Source: an uncultured Acidimicrobiaceae bacterium (GTDB lineage: Bacteria; Actinomycetota; Acidimicrobiia; Spongiisociales; SHLN01). Taken from it: DNA of 53,748 nucleotides. The notes under the pieces were generated by a model. It was given only the letters and a program-made list of their open reading frames with translations, was not told the origin of the DNA and did not search any database. Shown here in pieces: positions 10,540-18,918 of this stretch (position 1 is the first letter of the stretch; every line of letters begins with the position of its first letter). Position numbers and translations under genes: made by a program. The stretch lies in assembly GCA_947259275.1 (NCBI GenBank), contig CAMYMH010000020.1:1-53748 (forward strand), read 5' to 3'.

Positions 10540-11193
10540 ATGACGATCACCAGCAAGCGCGTCTCTCCGGCAGTCGCTCTCGCCATCCTGGGCGGCGCCT
10601 ACGTTGCCGCCCAGATGATGGCCGACATTGCCAGCCTCAAGATCATCACCGTGTTCGGGCGGGCGGTCGACGCCGGCACCCTCGTGTACCCGTTCACTTT
10701 CACGCTGCGGGACATGGTCCACAAGCTGGCAGGGAAACGGGTGGCCAGGGCGCTCATCTTTGCGGCCGCGGCCATCAACGTTGCCATGGCCGCCCTCTTC
10801 TGGGTGGTTTCGGAGTGGAGCGGCGATCCGAGTGCCGGAGAGCAAATCGCGTTCGGAGACGTGCTGGCTCCGGTGTGGCGCATCGTCCTGGCATCGATCA
10901 TCGCCGAGGTCGTTAGCGAGCTCATCGACACCGAGGCCTACTCCCGCTGGGTCGACCGGTTCGGGTCCCGACTGCAGTGGGGACGGGTCCTCTCGTCCAA
11001 TGCGGTGGCGCTTCCCATCGACTCAGCCCTGTTCGTGCTCATCGCCTTCGCGGGAGATCTCCCCGGATCCGCCCTGTGGGAGATCTTCTGGCTGAACGTG
11101 ATATTCAAGGGAGTAGTTACGGTGATCTCGCTCCCGTGGATCTATCTGGTCGAGCCCCCGCCGTCCGACTCTACGTTCATCAGGATGGAGTAG
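10540..11193 (+). CDS. VUT family transporter (YhhQ-like, probable queuosine precursor uptake)
   Basis: 217 aa with about six hydrophobic segments, including an ALAILGGAYVAAQMMADI-type first helix, a polar turn with YPFTFTLRDMVHK characteristic of the VUT/DUF165 family, and ELIDTEAYSRWVDRF before the last helices. E. coli YhhQ of this family imports queuosine precursors (preQ0/preQ1), and that is the best-supported role; specificity is not readable from the sequence. A TACGCT box ends 9 nt before the ATG without a Shine-Dalgarno, so transcription is probably leaderless and independent of clpC. Confidence 0.8.
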   Translation: MTITSKRVSPAVALAILGGAYVAAQMMADIASLKIITVFGRAVDAGTLVYPFTFTLRDMVHKLAGKRVARALIFAAAAINVAMAALFWVVSEWSGDPSAGEQIAFGDVLAPVWRIVLASIIAEVVSELIDTEAYSRWVDRFGSRLQWGRVLSSNAVALPIDSALFVLIAFAGDLPGSALWEIFWLNVIFKGVVTVISLPWIYLVEPPPSDSTFIRME

Positions 11194-11255
11194 TTAGACT
11201 TCGCCGTGAGACGGATCAGGTCTCCCTATCCATGAATTCAGGAGGATTTCACCCC

Positions 11256-12344
11256 ATGTTGAGGAGAACTAAGACGATCATCGCGCTTTTCGCCGTACTC
11301 GCACTCATTGCGGCGGCATGTGGCGACGATGACGCAGACACCACTACCACCGCAGCGCCATCGGGCATCGGCGAGGGTCGCTTGATCGGCATGGCCTATG
11401 ACGTAGGTGGCCGCGGCGACCTGTCCTTCAACGACCTCGCCGCCCTGGCGTGGGACGACGGGAAGGTAACGTACGGCTATACGGGTTCGGAGCTGGCGCC
11501 GACCGCCGGCGGTGAGAACCGTGAGGAGAACCTGCGGTTGCTGGTCGACGGTGGTCACGAGCTCATCATCGCCAACGGCTTTGCCTTCAACCAGAACGTG
11601 GGCCGAGTTGCCCAGGAGAACCCGGAAGTGTTCTTCTCGATTACCGACGACTGCGCCCTGGCCGACGATTTCTCGCTGCTCGACCTTGAAAACGTCGCCT
11701 GCGTGAAGTTCGCCGAAGAGCAGGGTTCATTCCTGGTGGGTGTGGCGGCCGGCCGCACCACCACATCCAACGTCATCGGGTTCATCGGTGGCGTTGAGAC
11801 CGGACTCATCCAGAAGTTCGAGGCCGGCTTCGTGGCCGGCGTGGCTGCGGCCAACCCAGACGCCGAAGTGTTGATCCGCTACCTGACGCAGGTACCCGAC
11901 TTTTCGGGTTTCGTGTCCCCCGAACTCGGCAAAGAAGCCGCCGTGGCAGAGTTCGAGCAAGGTGCCGACGTTATCTACCATGCCGCTGGGCTGTCGGGTC
12001 TCGGCCTGTTCGAGGCCACCAAGGAGCAGAACGACGCCGGCAACGCGGTTTGGGCGATCGGCGTTGACGCCGACCAGTACAACGTCCTTGCGGCGCAGGC
12101 TCCCGGCCTCGAGCAGTACGTGCTTACGTCCATGCTCAAGCGGGTCGATGTCGGACAGGGCACTGTCATCAAGGACTTCCTGGAGGGCAACTTCAAGAAG
12201 GGCGACAACATCTTCGACCTTTCGGTCGATGGGGTTGGCTTCTCAGAATCCGGCGGCAACCTGTCCAGTTCCCTTGTAACGGAGATGAACAGCTTCAAAC
12301 AGCAGATCATCAGCGGCGATATCGTCGTACCAACGACGCCATAG
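11256..12344 (+). CDS. BMP-family nucleoside-binding lipoprotein of an ABC importer
   Basis: 362 aa. The N-terminus is a lipoprotein signal: basic MLRRTK, a hydrophobic core and lipobox IAAACG (Cys22), then an acidic/Thr spacer. The mature part is the PnrA/BMP fold (about 40-362) with GENREENLRLLVDGGHELII, an NxxFxF-like loop, TDDCAL, a GFIGG-type strand and AAGLSGLGLF. Family members bind purine nucleosides and deliver them to an ABC permease. GGAGGA (11241-11246) 9 nt upstream selects ATG 11256 over an in-frame ATG at 11232. A strong hairpin separates it from the ATPase gene, as expected for a binding protein made in excess. Confidence 0.9.
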   Translation: MLRRTKTIIALFAVLALIAAACGDDDADTTTTAAPSGIGEGRLIGMAYDVGGRGDLSFNDLAALAWDDGKVTYGYTGSELAPTAGGENREENLRLLVDGGHELIIANGFAFNQNVGRVAQENPEVFFSITDDCALADDFSLLDLENVACVKFAEEQGSFLVGVAAGRTTTSNVIGFIGGVETGLIQKFEAGFVAGVAAANPDAEVLIRYLTQVPDFSGFVSPELGKEAAVAEFEQGADVIYHAAGLSGLGLFEATKEQNDAGNAVWAIGVDADQYNVLAAQAPGLEQYVLTSMLKRVDVGQGTVIKDFLEGNFKKGDNIFDLSVDGVGFSESGGNLSSSLVTEMNSFKQQIISGDIVVPTTP

Positions 12345-12374
12345 TGCCGACTCGATAGCAAGCTGCTAGCTTTC

Positions 12375-12402
12375 GCCGGGCCCGGATTGATCCGGGCCCG
12401 GC
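12375..12402 (+). terminator. Strong intercistronic hairpin between binding protein and ABC genes
   Basis: A perfect 13-bp inverted repeat, GCCGGGCCCGGAT (12375-12387) and its complement (12390-12402), with a 2-nt spacer that would open to a small loop. ACCTTTTGG follows, giving a weak U-run. It probably attenuates read-through or protects the 3' end of the lipoprotein mRNA. Confidence 0.75.
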
Positions 12403-12417
12403 ACCTTTTGGAGGGTT

Positions 12418-13944
12418 GTGGACCAAGCACCGGCCGTCGAGTTGCGTGGGATCACCAAGCGCTATCCCGGAGTGATCGCCAACCAGGGCGTCGAACTCAC
12501 CGTAATGCTTGGGGATGTCCATGCAGTGGTGGGGGAAAACGGGGCCGGCAAGTCGACCCTGATGAAGACCCTCTACGGCATGGTCCAGCCCGACGAGGGC
12601 AGCATCAAGGTCAACGGTGAAGAGCTCAAGCTGAAGTCGCCGAAGGATGCCATCGACCTCGGCATCGGCATGGTCCACCAGCACTTCATGCTGGCCGACA
12701 ACTTGACCGTGCTGGAGAACATCGTGCTTGGGTCCGAGCCGACCTCGCGGATGCAGATCGACTTTGCCGGCGCCCGGAAACGGATCCTCGAGCTGGGCGA
12801 CACCTACGGACTGGTCCTCGATCCGGATACCCTCGGCGAGAACCTGTCGGTCGGAGAGCGCCAGCGGGTCGAGATCATCAAAGTGTTGTTCCGGGGGGCC
12901 AAGATCCTCATCCTCGACGAGCCAACCGCGGTGCTGGTCCCCCAGGAGGTGGAAGAGCTGTTCGGTTCCATCCAGGAGCTGACCGACGAGGGTCACACCG
13001 TGATCTTCATCTCCCACAAGCTCGATGAAGTGCTCGCCATCTCTGATCAGATCACCGTCATGCGAGGGGGAAGGACGGTCGGCTCGGTGAGTCCAGATGA
13101 GGTGGATGCCAAGCAATTGGCCGAACTGATGATCGGGTCCGAGCTACCGTCGCCGGAAACTCGCGAGTCGACGGTGACCGAGGTGGTCGCCCTCCACGTT
13201 CGCAACCTGGGCATAACCGACCCGACGGGCCGAGCGGTCCTCGACGACATCAGTTTCGACATCCATGAGGGAGAGATCGTCGGCGTGGCCGGTGTGGAAG
13301 GCAATGGCCAGGCCCAGCTGGTGGATGCTCTACTCGGTATTGTCCCCATCACGACGGGTTCGTTGGAGCTGGCCGGCAAGGACATCACCGGTTGGCCGTC
13401 GCGAGAGCGACGCGAACGGGGAATCGGACTGATCCCGGAGGATCGACATCGTCAGGGCCTCCTCCTTCCCTCCCCGCTGTGGGAAAACGCCGCCCTCGGC
13501 CACCAAACGGTGGAACCGTACGCCACCGGGCTGTGGATCGACCGGGCCGGTGCCCGCAAACAGACCGCCGAAATCATCGAGACCTACAACGTGAAGACAC
13601 CAGGTGTCGACGTGCCGGCCACCGCCCTGTCGGGCGGCAACCAGCAGAAACTGGTGGTGGGGCGTGAGATCATGGCCGATCCGGAGGTGCTGGTCGCCGC
13701 TCAGCCCACGCGCGGAATCGACATTGGGGCCCAGGCCGACATCTGGGAAGAGCTGAAGAAAGCGAGAGCCAGCGGGATGGGTATTCTGCTGCTCTCGGCC
13801 GATCTGGAGGAGCTCATCGGCCTGTCCGACACGCTCCACGTCATCTTTCGCGGGAAGTTCGTGGCCGAGCTGGATCCCAAGCAGCTCACTCCTGAGATCC
13901 TGGGGTCCTACATGACGGGTGCTGCCTTGGACGAGGCATCATGA
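12418..13944 (+). CDS. Nucleoside ABC importer, duplicated ATPase subunit
   Basis: 508 aa with two fused ABC modules, as in sugar and BMP-type nucleoside importers. The first module has Walker A GENGAGKST (39-47), the Q-loop in GIGMVHQHFMLADNLTVLEN, signature LSVGERQRVEIIKVL and Walker B ILILDEPTAVL. The second module has a degenerate Walker A (GVEGNGQAQL) and signature LSGGNQQK, which is normal for this family. The start is GTG with GGAGGG very close (2 nt). The frame joins the permease gene by an ATGA overlap, so all three ABC genes form one operon. Confidence 0.92.
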   Translation: MDQAPAVELRGITKRYPGVIANQGVELTVMLGDVHAVVGENGAGKSTLMKTLYGMVQPDEGSIKVNGEELKLKSPKDAIDLGIGMVHQHFMLADNLTVLENIVLGSEPTSRMQIDFAGARKRILELGDTYGLVLDPDTLGENLSVGERQRVEIIKVLFRGAKILILDEPTAVLVPQEVEELFGSIQELTDEGHTVIFISHKLDEVLAISDQITVMRGGRTVGSVSPDEVDAKQLAELMIGSELPSPETRESTVTEVVALHVRNLGITDPTGRAVLDDISFDIHEGEIVGVAGVEGNGQAQLVDALLGIVPITTGSLELAGKDITGWPSRERRERGIGLIPEDRHRQGLLLPSPLWENAALGHQTVEPYATGLWIDRAGARKQTAEIIETYNVKTPGVDVPATALSGGNQQKLVVGREIMADPEVLVAAQPTRGIDIGAQADIWEELKKARASGMGILLLSADLEELIGLSDTLHVIFRGKFVAELDPKQLTPEILGSYMTGAALDEAS

Positions 13945-15044
13945 ACAACAAGTGGCTGGTACCGATCGTCGCCCCCGCGGTAGCCCTCGTTTTTGCCTTC
14001 GCGGTGGCCGCCCTGGCCTTGTTGTTGGTCGACGTCAACCCGCTCGATGCCTACCAATCGATGTGGGAATTCGGCACCACCACCGAGTCGCTCATATCGA
14101 CGGTCACCCGGGCGCTTCCGCTCTATGTCTCGGCGCTGGCGGTGGCGGTCGGTTTCAAGATGGGCCTCTTCAACATCGGCGTCGAAGGCCAGTATCTGAT
14201 CGCTGCCCCCATCGCCGCCTGGGTGGGCGGGGTTGTCGACCTCCCGGCCCCGCTCCACATCGGTCTCGTGCTCGTCACGGCGATCACGGTGGGGGCCATA
14301 TGGGGCTGGATCCCCGGGGAGTTGAAGGTGCGGCGAGGGGTCCACGAGGTGATCTCCACCATCATGCTCAACTTCATTGCCATCGGCCTGGGTGCCTACC
14401 TGCTCATCAACTTCCTGCAGGAAGAGTCGGACTCTCTGACTGTCGCAACCCCGCTCATAGGTGACTCGGGCCGCTTGCCCTCGCTCAATCCCGTCCTCGA
14501 GTTCTTCGGCATCGAGCCCCGGGCCGGATTCGAGCTGGGGTCCTTCCTCTTCATCGCCATCATCCTGGGCGTGATCTTCCACCTGCTGGTTACCCGCAGC
14601 CGGTTCGGATTCGACCTGCGGGCGAGCGGCGTCAACGCTCCGGCCGCCCGTGCCAGCGGCGTCGATCCCAACAAGATGATCGTTCGGACGATGGTGATCA
14701 GCGGGGCGATCGCCGGGCTGGTTGGCATGGAGCGGGTGCTCGGCTTCTTCCACCAGTACACGTCGGATTTCCCCCGCCTGCTCGGCTTCAACGGCATCGC
14801 AGTGGCCTTGTTGGGCCGGAACCATCCGGTTGGGATGGCCTTTGGGGCGCTGTTGTTCGGATTCATGGACCGGTCGGCGCTCATCCTCGACCTGGAAGGG
14901 GTGCCCCGGGAGATCGTCACCATCATCCAGGGCATCGTCGTGCTGGCCGTCGTCATCGCCTACGAGGTCATTGCCCGCATACTGCAACGGCGGGCGGTAA
15001 AGGCAGCCGCGGCTGCCACGGGTGAACTGGCGGAGGCCACATGA
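13941..15044 (+). CDS. Nucleoside ABC importer permease 1
   Basis: 367 aa, with about eight to ten hydrophobic segments. The BPD_transp_2 signature region appears as FKMGLFNIGVEGQYLIAAPIAA, and the EAA-like cytoplasmic loop near GVDPNKMIVRTMVISGAIAGLVG. YufP/NupP-type family, transporting nucleosides with the BMP lipoprotein. It overlaps the ATPase gene by 4 nt at its start and the second permease gene by 4 nt at its end. The C-terminus ends in an Ala-rich cytoplasmic tail. Confidence 0.9.
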   Translation: MNNKWLVPIVAPAVALVFAFAVAALALLLVDVNPLDAYQSMWEFGTTTESLISTVTRALPLYVSALAVAVGFKMGLFNIGVEGQYLIAAPIAAWVGGVVDLPAPLHIGLVLVTAITVGAIWGWIPGELKVRRGVHEVISTIMLNFIAIGLGAYLLINFLQEESDSLTVATPLIGDSGRLPSLNPVLEFFGIEPRAGFELGSFLFIAIILGVIFHLLVTRSRFGFDLRASGVNAPAARASGVDPNKMIVRTMVISGAIAGLVGMERVLGFFHQYTSDFPRLLGFNGIAVALLGRNHPVGMAFGALLFGFMDRSALILDLEGVPREIVTIIQGIVVLAVVIAYEVIARILQRRAVKAAAAATGELAEAT

Positions 15045-16315
15045 CCGCCACCCTGACCACCTCAGTCCGGAAGCTTCTGGATAACCGGGGGGTCCGGTGG
15101 GCTCTGGTCTACGGCCTGGGTGCCATCCTGATTCTTGCCATCGTCGAGCAGATCACGGGAACCGAGGAGCTCACCCGGCGGGGGACCACCGGTGCGGCGC
15201 TGCGTCTGGCCATCCCGATCATGCTGGCCGGTCTGGGGGGGTTGTTCGCCGAGCGGGCCGGGATCGTCAACATTGGGCTCGAGGGCATGATGATCATGGG
15301 CACCTGGTTCGGTGCCTGGGGCGCCTTCCAATACGGGCCGTGGCAGGGGGTACTGATCGGAATCATCGGGGGCGCCATCGGCGGCTTGATCCATGCCGTT
15401 GCCACCGTCACCTTCAACGTCGATCACATTGTTTCCGGCGTCGCCATCAACATCCTGGCGTTGGGAGGAATGCGGTTCCTGGCTGCCATCGCCTACGAGA
15501 ACGTCGCGGGCGGAAGCGCGGTGCAGTCACCGCGGGTGGAAGGCGTCGGGACCTTCAGCATCCCGTTCCTGGCGGGAGGACATTTGTTCGGCTGGAAGAC
15601 CCCGGATTTCCTCGGCTGGCTGGAGAACCAGGAGTGGTTCCTGTTCTCCGACGCGGGAGGTGCCCTGCGGGGAATCACCGGTGAGCTTTCGTGGCTGACG
15701 CTGGTCGGGCTTGCTCTGGTACCGGTGAGCATCTGGCTTCTGTGGCGGACCGCCTGGGGTCTGAGGCTGCGGTCCTGCGGCGAGAACCCGTGGGCGGCCG
15801 AGTCGCTCGGCGTGCCGGTGCTGCGCATGAAGTACTACGCGGTCATCATCTCGGGCGGCCTCGCCGGCCTGGGCGGGGCATTCCTTCCCCTGGTGCAGTC
15901 CGGCTTGTACCGGGAAGGCCAAACCGGAGGCAGGGGGTTTATCGGGCTGGCGGCGCTGATCTTCGGAAACTGGAAACCCGGTGGAGTTCTGGCCGGATCT
16001 GCCCTTTTCGGATTTGGTGACTCCCTGCGTTTCCGTGGGCCGGATGCCGTGAGAGCCTTGTTCCTGGCAGTCGCCATCGGCATGGCGATATGGGCGGTCT
16101 GGAGCTGGTATAAGAAGAAGCAACGAGCCACCGTCATCCAGGCGGTCGGGGCCGTGGTTGCGCTCATTCTCTACTTCCAGCTGGAGGAGGTTCCCACCCA
16201 GCTGATCGGGATCACGCCCTATCTGGTCACGCTGCTGACATTGACTGTGGCCAGCCAGCGACTACGAATGCCGGCCGCCGACGGTGCCAGATATCAAAAG
16301 GGCGAAGCGGTTTAG
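15041..16315 (+). CDS. Nucleoside ABC importer permease 2
   Basis: 424 aa, multi-spanning. The family signature is FAERAGIVNIGLEGMMIMG, near residues 65-85, and the loop ESLGVPVLRMKYYAVIISGGLAGLGG lies before the later helices. It pairs with permease 1 (YufQ/NupQ-type). It is somewhat longer than usual, with two extra hydrophobic segments at the C-terminus (TVIQAVGAVVALILYFQLEE and YLVTLLTLTVASQRL). Last gene of the importer operon; the convergent catabolic operon begins after ~95 bp that contain a GCCGGC-TCGT-GCCGGC hairpin. Confidence 0.9.
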   Translation: MTATLTTSVRKLLDNRGVRWALVYGLGAILILAIVEQITGTEELTRRGTTGAALRLAIPIMLAGLGGLFAERAGIVNIGLEGMMIMGTWFGAWGAFQYGPWQGVLIGIIGGAIGGLIHAVATVTFNVDHIVSGVAINILALGGMRFLAAIAYENVAGGSAVQSPRVEGVGTFSIPFLAGGHLFGWKTPDFLGWLENQEWFLFSDAGGALRGITGELSWLTLVGLALVPVSIWLLWRTAWGLRLRSCGENPWAAESLGVPVLRMKYYAVIISGGLAGLGGAFLPLVQSGLYREGQTGGRGFIGLAALIFGNWKPGGVLAGSALFGFGDSLRFRGPDAVRALFLAVAIGMAIWAVWSWYKKKQRATVIQAVGAVVALILYFQLEEVPTQLIGITPYLVTLLTLTVASQRLRMPAADGARYQKGEAV

Positions 16316-16409
16316 GCGAGCCGGCTCGTGCCGGCCCGGCTCTCCAGGTCCCGGTGTCCGCCCCTCGTGGTGCTGCACTCGGCAGGGCAGCCTGGCCGAG
16401 CGCCCGGCG

Positions 16410-17081
16410 TCAGTACTCGCCGTCGCCCCTCCCGCGAGTGACGATGTCGACGGATCCGGATGCGCCGAGCAGCCCGGCGCCCGCCTCGAGCAGGGCGATC
16501 GCAGCATCCAAGGTCTTGATGCCACCGGACGCTTTGACGCCGGTTCGTCCGGCCGCCCGGTCTGCCAACCGTCGAATGATCTCCGGGCTGGCGTCGCCGC
16601 CGCCGTAGCCACTCGAGTTCTTGACGTAGCGGATGCCTGCATCCACGCATAGGTCAACGGCCGTTGCTACTTCCGTCGATTTGAGGAGAGCGACCTCGAG
16701 CATGGCCTTGACCGGGGCCTCCCCGGCCGCGTCGGCGATGGCCGCCAGATGATCTCGATACTCGGCGTGCATGCCGCCTTTGAGCCAGCCAATCTTCGTC
16801 ATGACGTCGACCTCATCCGCACCGGCGTCGATGGCTGCCGCCACGGCGTTGACAACCGATGCGGTCGTGTCCCCGCCCATTGGATAGTCAAACGCCGTGC
16901 AGACCTTGACCCCGGTACCCGCCAAGCCATCCACCGCCGTCGGTACCCAGATAGGCGCCACCATCGCGCCATCGAACCCATGCGTGACGCACTCGGCGAG
17001 GAGCTGTTCGATATCGGCCTGCGTGGCTTGGGGGCGCACGTTGGTGTGCTGGATCCGGGCAGCGACATCGGACGGGGTCAT
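16410..17081 (-). CDS. deoC: Deoxyribose-phosphate aldolase
   Basis: 223 aa, usual family size. It cleaves 2-deoxyribose 5-phosphate to glyceraldehyde 3-phosphate and acetaldehyde. Class I aldolase residues are in place: D92 in DEVDVM, the Schiff-base lysine K154 in VKNSSGYGGG, and K183 in VKASGGIK. The last two replace the more usual VKTSTG and VRASGG wording but keep the lysines. It is the last gene of a minus-strand operon; its ATG overlaps the stop of the kinase gene by 4 nt. It completes catabolism of sugars released from imported nucleosides. Confidence 0.93.
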   Translation of the reverse strand: MTPSDVAARIQHTNVRPQATQADIEQLLAECVTHGFDGAMVAPIWVPTAVDGLAGTGVKVCTAFDYPMGGDTTASVVNAVAAAIDAGADEVDVMTKIGWLKGGMHAEYRDHLAAIADAAGEAPVKAMLEVALLKSTEVATAVDLCVDAGIRYVKNSSGYGGGDASPEIIRRLADRAAGRTGVKASGGIKTLDAAIALLEAGAGLLGASGSVDIVTRGRGDGEY

Positions 17082-17986
17082 GCAGGCACCTCGGCGTCGA
17101 GCTGAACACGGGTGGGCAGTCCGTCAACTACGCCCGCTCTCGTTACACAGAAGGCGCCCGCCCGCAACCCGAGACGAATCGCCTCGGGTACCGGCTCTCC
17201 CGCGGCCAGGCCGGTCGCCAGGCCTGCCGTGAATGCATCACCCGCGCCGGTGGTGTCCACCACCGCCACCTCGTGCGCCGGGTAAGCCTCAATGCCGTCC
17301 GCGGTGATGCGCAAGGCGCCCTCGCTTCCCATGGTGACGATCACCTCACCAACACCGCGTTCCAGGAGGTCCCGAGCCGTCTGTTCGGCGTCGGCCGCCT
17401 CCCCGGAGTCGCTGAGGATTGTCAACTCGTGTTGATTGGGGGTCAGGAAGTCGATCAACGCGAGGGCTTCGTCGGGGAGGGGGACGGCCGGTGCCGGATT
17501 GAGCAGGGTGCGGGCCCCGGCCTCCCGGGCGCGTGTGGCGGCCTCGACAAACAGCTCGACCGTCGACTCCAATTGGCACACGAGCAGCTCCACTCCGTCG
17601 AAGAGTCCGGGAATGGTGTCGAGGTCCTCTCCCCCGAGTTCGGCGTTTGCCCCGGGGGCAACGGAGATCATGTTGCCGCCCGCCTCATCGACAAAAATCA
17701 GCCCGACGCCGGTATGGGTATCCGCCTCGAGAATGCCGGGACCGTCGAGACCCTCCCGGCTGAAAAGCGCTCTAGCCTGCTGGCCGAACTCATCGGCACC
17801 CAGCTTGGCGACTAGGGTCACAGCTGCACCGAGGCGGCGGGCACCGATCGCTTGATTGGAACCCTTACCGCCGGGGCCCATGTCGAACGTGTGTCCGAGC
17901 ACGGTCTCGCCCGGACCGGGGAGGCGAGGCCCCACGATCCAGAGCCCAACGTTGTAGCTGCCGACGACGAGAATCCGACCGCTCAT
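17078..17986 (-). CDS. rbsK: Ribokinase, PfkB family
   Basis: 302 aa. It phosphorylates ribose (or deoxyribose) at O5 with ATP. N-terminal GSYNVGLW and the PGGKGSNQAIGARRLG signature bind the sugar, and DTTGAGDAF near residue 250 supplies the anion hole and catalytic Asp250. A GxEG-type strand (VTMGSEGAL) precedes it. Flanked without gaps by nucleoside hydrolase (ATGA-type overlap) and deoC, so it likely acts on the pentose freed by the hydrolase. A deoxyribokinase or a nucleoside kinase specificity cannot be excluded. Confidence 0.88.
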   Translation of the reverse strand: MSGRILVVGSYNVGLWIVGPRLPGPGETVLGHTFDMGPGGKGSNQAIGARRLGAAVTLVAKLGADEFGQQARALFSREGLDGPGILEADTHTGVGLIFVDEAGGNMISVAPGANAELGGEDLDTIPGLFDGVELLVCQLESTVELFVEAATRAREAGARTLLNPAPAVPLPDEALALIDFLTPNQHELTILSDSGEAADAEQTARDLLERGVGEVIVTMGSEGALRITADGIEAYPAHEVAVVDTTGAGDAFTAGLATGLAAGEPVPEAIRLGLRAGAFCVTRAGVVDGLPTRVQLDAEVPA

Positions 17987-18918
17987 CGGCGCAGGGTGGT
18001 GAGTACATGGTCATAGAAAGCCTCAACGTCCACGGACATAGCGGCTTTGACGGGGCGGCCTTGGTCCGTCGGTACCGTGCGACCCTGGCTGGGACCCTCG
18101 ACCACGACATCACAACCGATTTCATCGAACCGGCACAGCCCGGGTGCCGCCAGGTAAGAGGTGGTCAGAGTGTCCCAGAAGTAGTAATCCTCTCCGGTGC
18201 GCATCTCGTGCCGGGCTGTTAGTGCCCAGATTGTGCCAGCAGCCTGCGAAAGCGGGTAGTCGTACTGGCGTCCGATCGCCCGCAGGAACTCATCGGTGAC
18301 GGGGACGGTGTTGGTGGCATCCAACGGAAACATGGTGATGGGAAGGCCGGATTCCCACACCCGCTTGGCCGCCGGTGGATCCCAGTAGACATTCCATTCT
18401 GCCGAGCCGTCATGGCCCGGTTCGGAGACGTTCCCAGGCGCCTCGAGGGCTCCACCCATCCAAACGAGCTCCGCGATGTTGACCTCTATTGCCGGATGTT
18501 CGTCCATCGCCCAGGCCAGGTTGGTCAAAGGGCCCGTCATGAGCAGGATGACTGGTTCGGGGCTGGCAAGGATTGTTTGAGCGAGGAACTCCTGGCCGGT
18601 GTGGTCGCTCAGGGGGGCCGCAATGACGCCGGTCTGATTGAGAATCGGGAATGCGTCGATCTTGAACGAGTCCATGCGCCAATCATCCGGAAAAGGGTTG
18701 GGGCCTTCGATCGTGGCCTCGGCCGTAACGACGTCGTTCCTTCCCGCCAGATCGAGGATCCTGCGAGTGGCAGGGACGGCCCCCTCGGCGAAACAGTCGG
18801 CGGGCGTAACCGAGATACCGAGCAGGTCGAGGTCGTACGTGAGCAGCATGAGCAGGCTCAAGTAATCGTCGATGCCACCATCGTGGTCGAAAAAGACTCG
18901 AGGCCTCCTGTTAGCCAC
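17983..18918 (-). CDS. Inosine-uridine type nucleoside N-ribohydrolase
   Basis: 311 aa. It hydrolyses the N-glycosidic bond of nucleosides to give base and ribose. The Ca2+-binding signature is FFDHDGGIDDYLSLLMLL (D11, D13, D17, D18), a slight variant of the common DTDxGxDD with His at the second position. Other family blocks are ILLMTGPLTNLAWAM, WMGGALEAPGNV, AEWNVYWDPPAAKRV and FPLDATN. The start is GTG, inside the last 8 nt of the upstream zinc-ribbon gene. It forms one operon with the kinase and deoC. Confidence 0.92.
   Translation of the reverse strand: MANRRPRVFFDHDGGIDDYLSLLMLLTYDLDLLGISVTPADCFAEGAVPATRRILDLAGRNDVVTAEATIEGPNPFPDDWRMDSFKIDAFPILNQTGVIAAPLSDHTGQEFLAQTILASPEPVILLMTGPLTNLAWAMDEHPAIEVNIAELVWMGGALEAPGNVSEPGHDGSAEWNVYWDPPAAKRVWESGLPITMFPLDATNTVPVTDEFLRAIGRQYDYPLSQAAGTIWALTARHEMRTGEDYYFWDTLTTSYLAAPGLCRFDEIGCDVVVEGPSQGRTVPTDQGRPVKAAMSVDVEAFYDHVLTTLRR

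Noticed and set aside
10977..11255. N-terminal extension of the BMP lipoprotein frame
   Set aside because: It overlaps the VUT gene in another frame. The lipoprotein signal and GGAGGA place the start at 11256.
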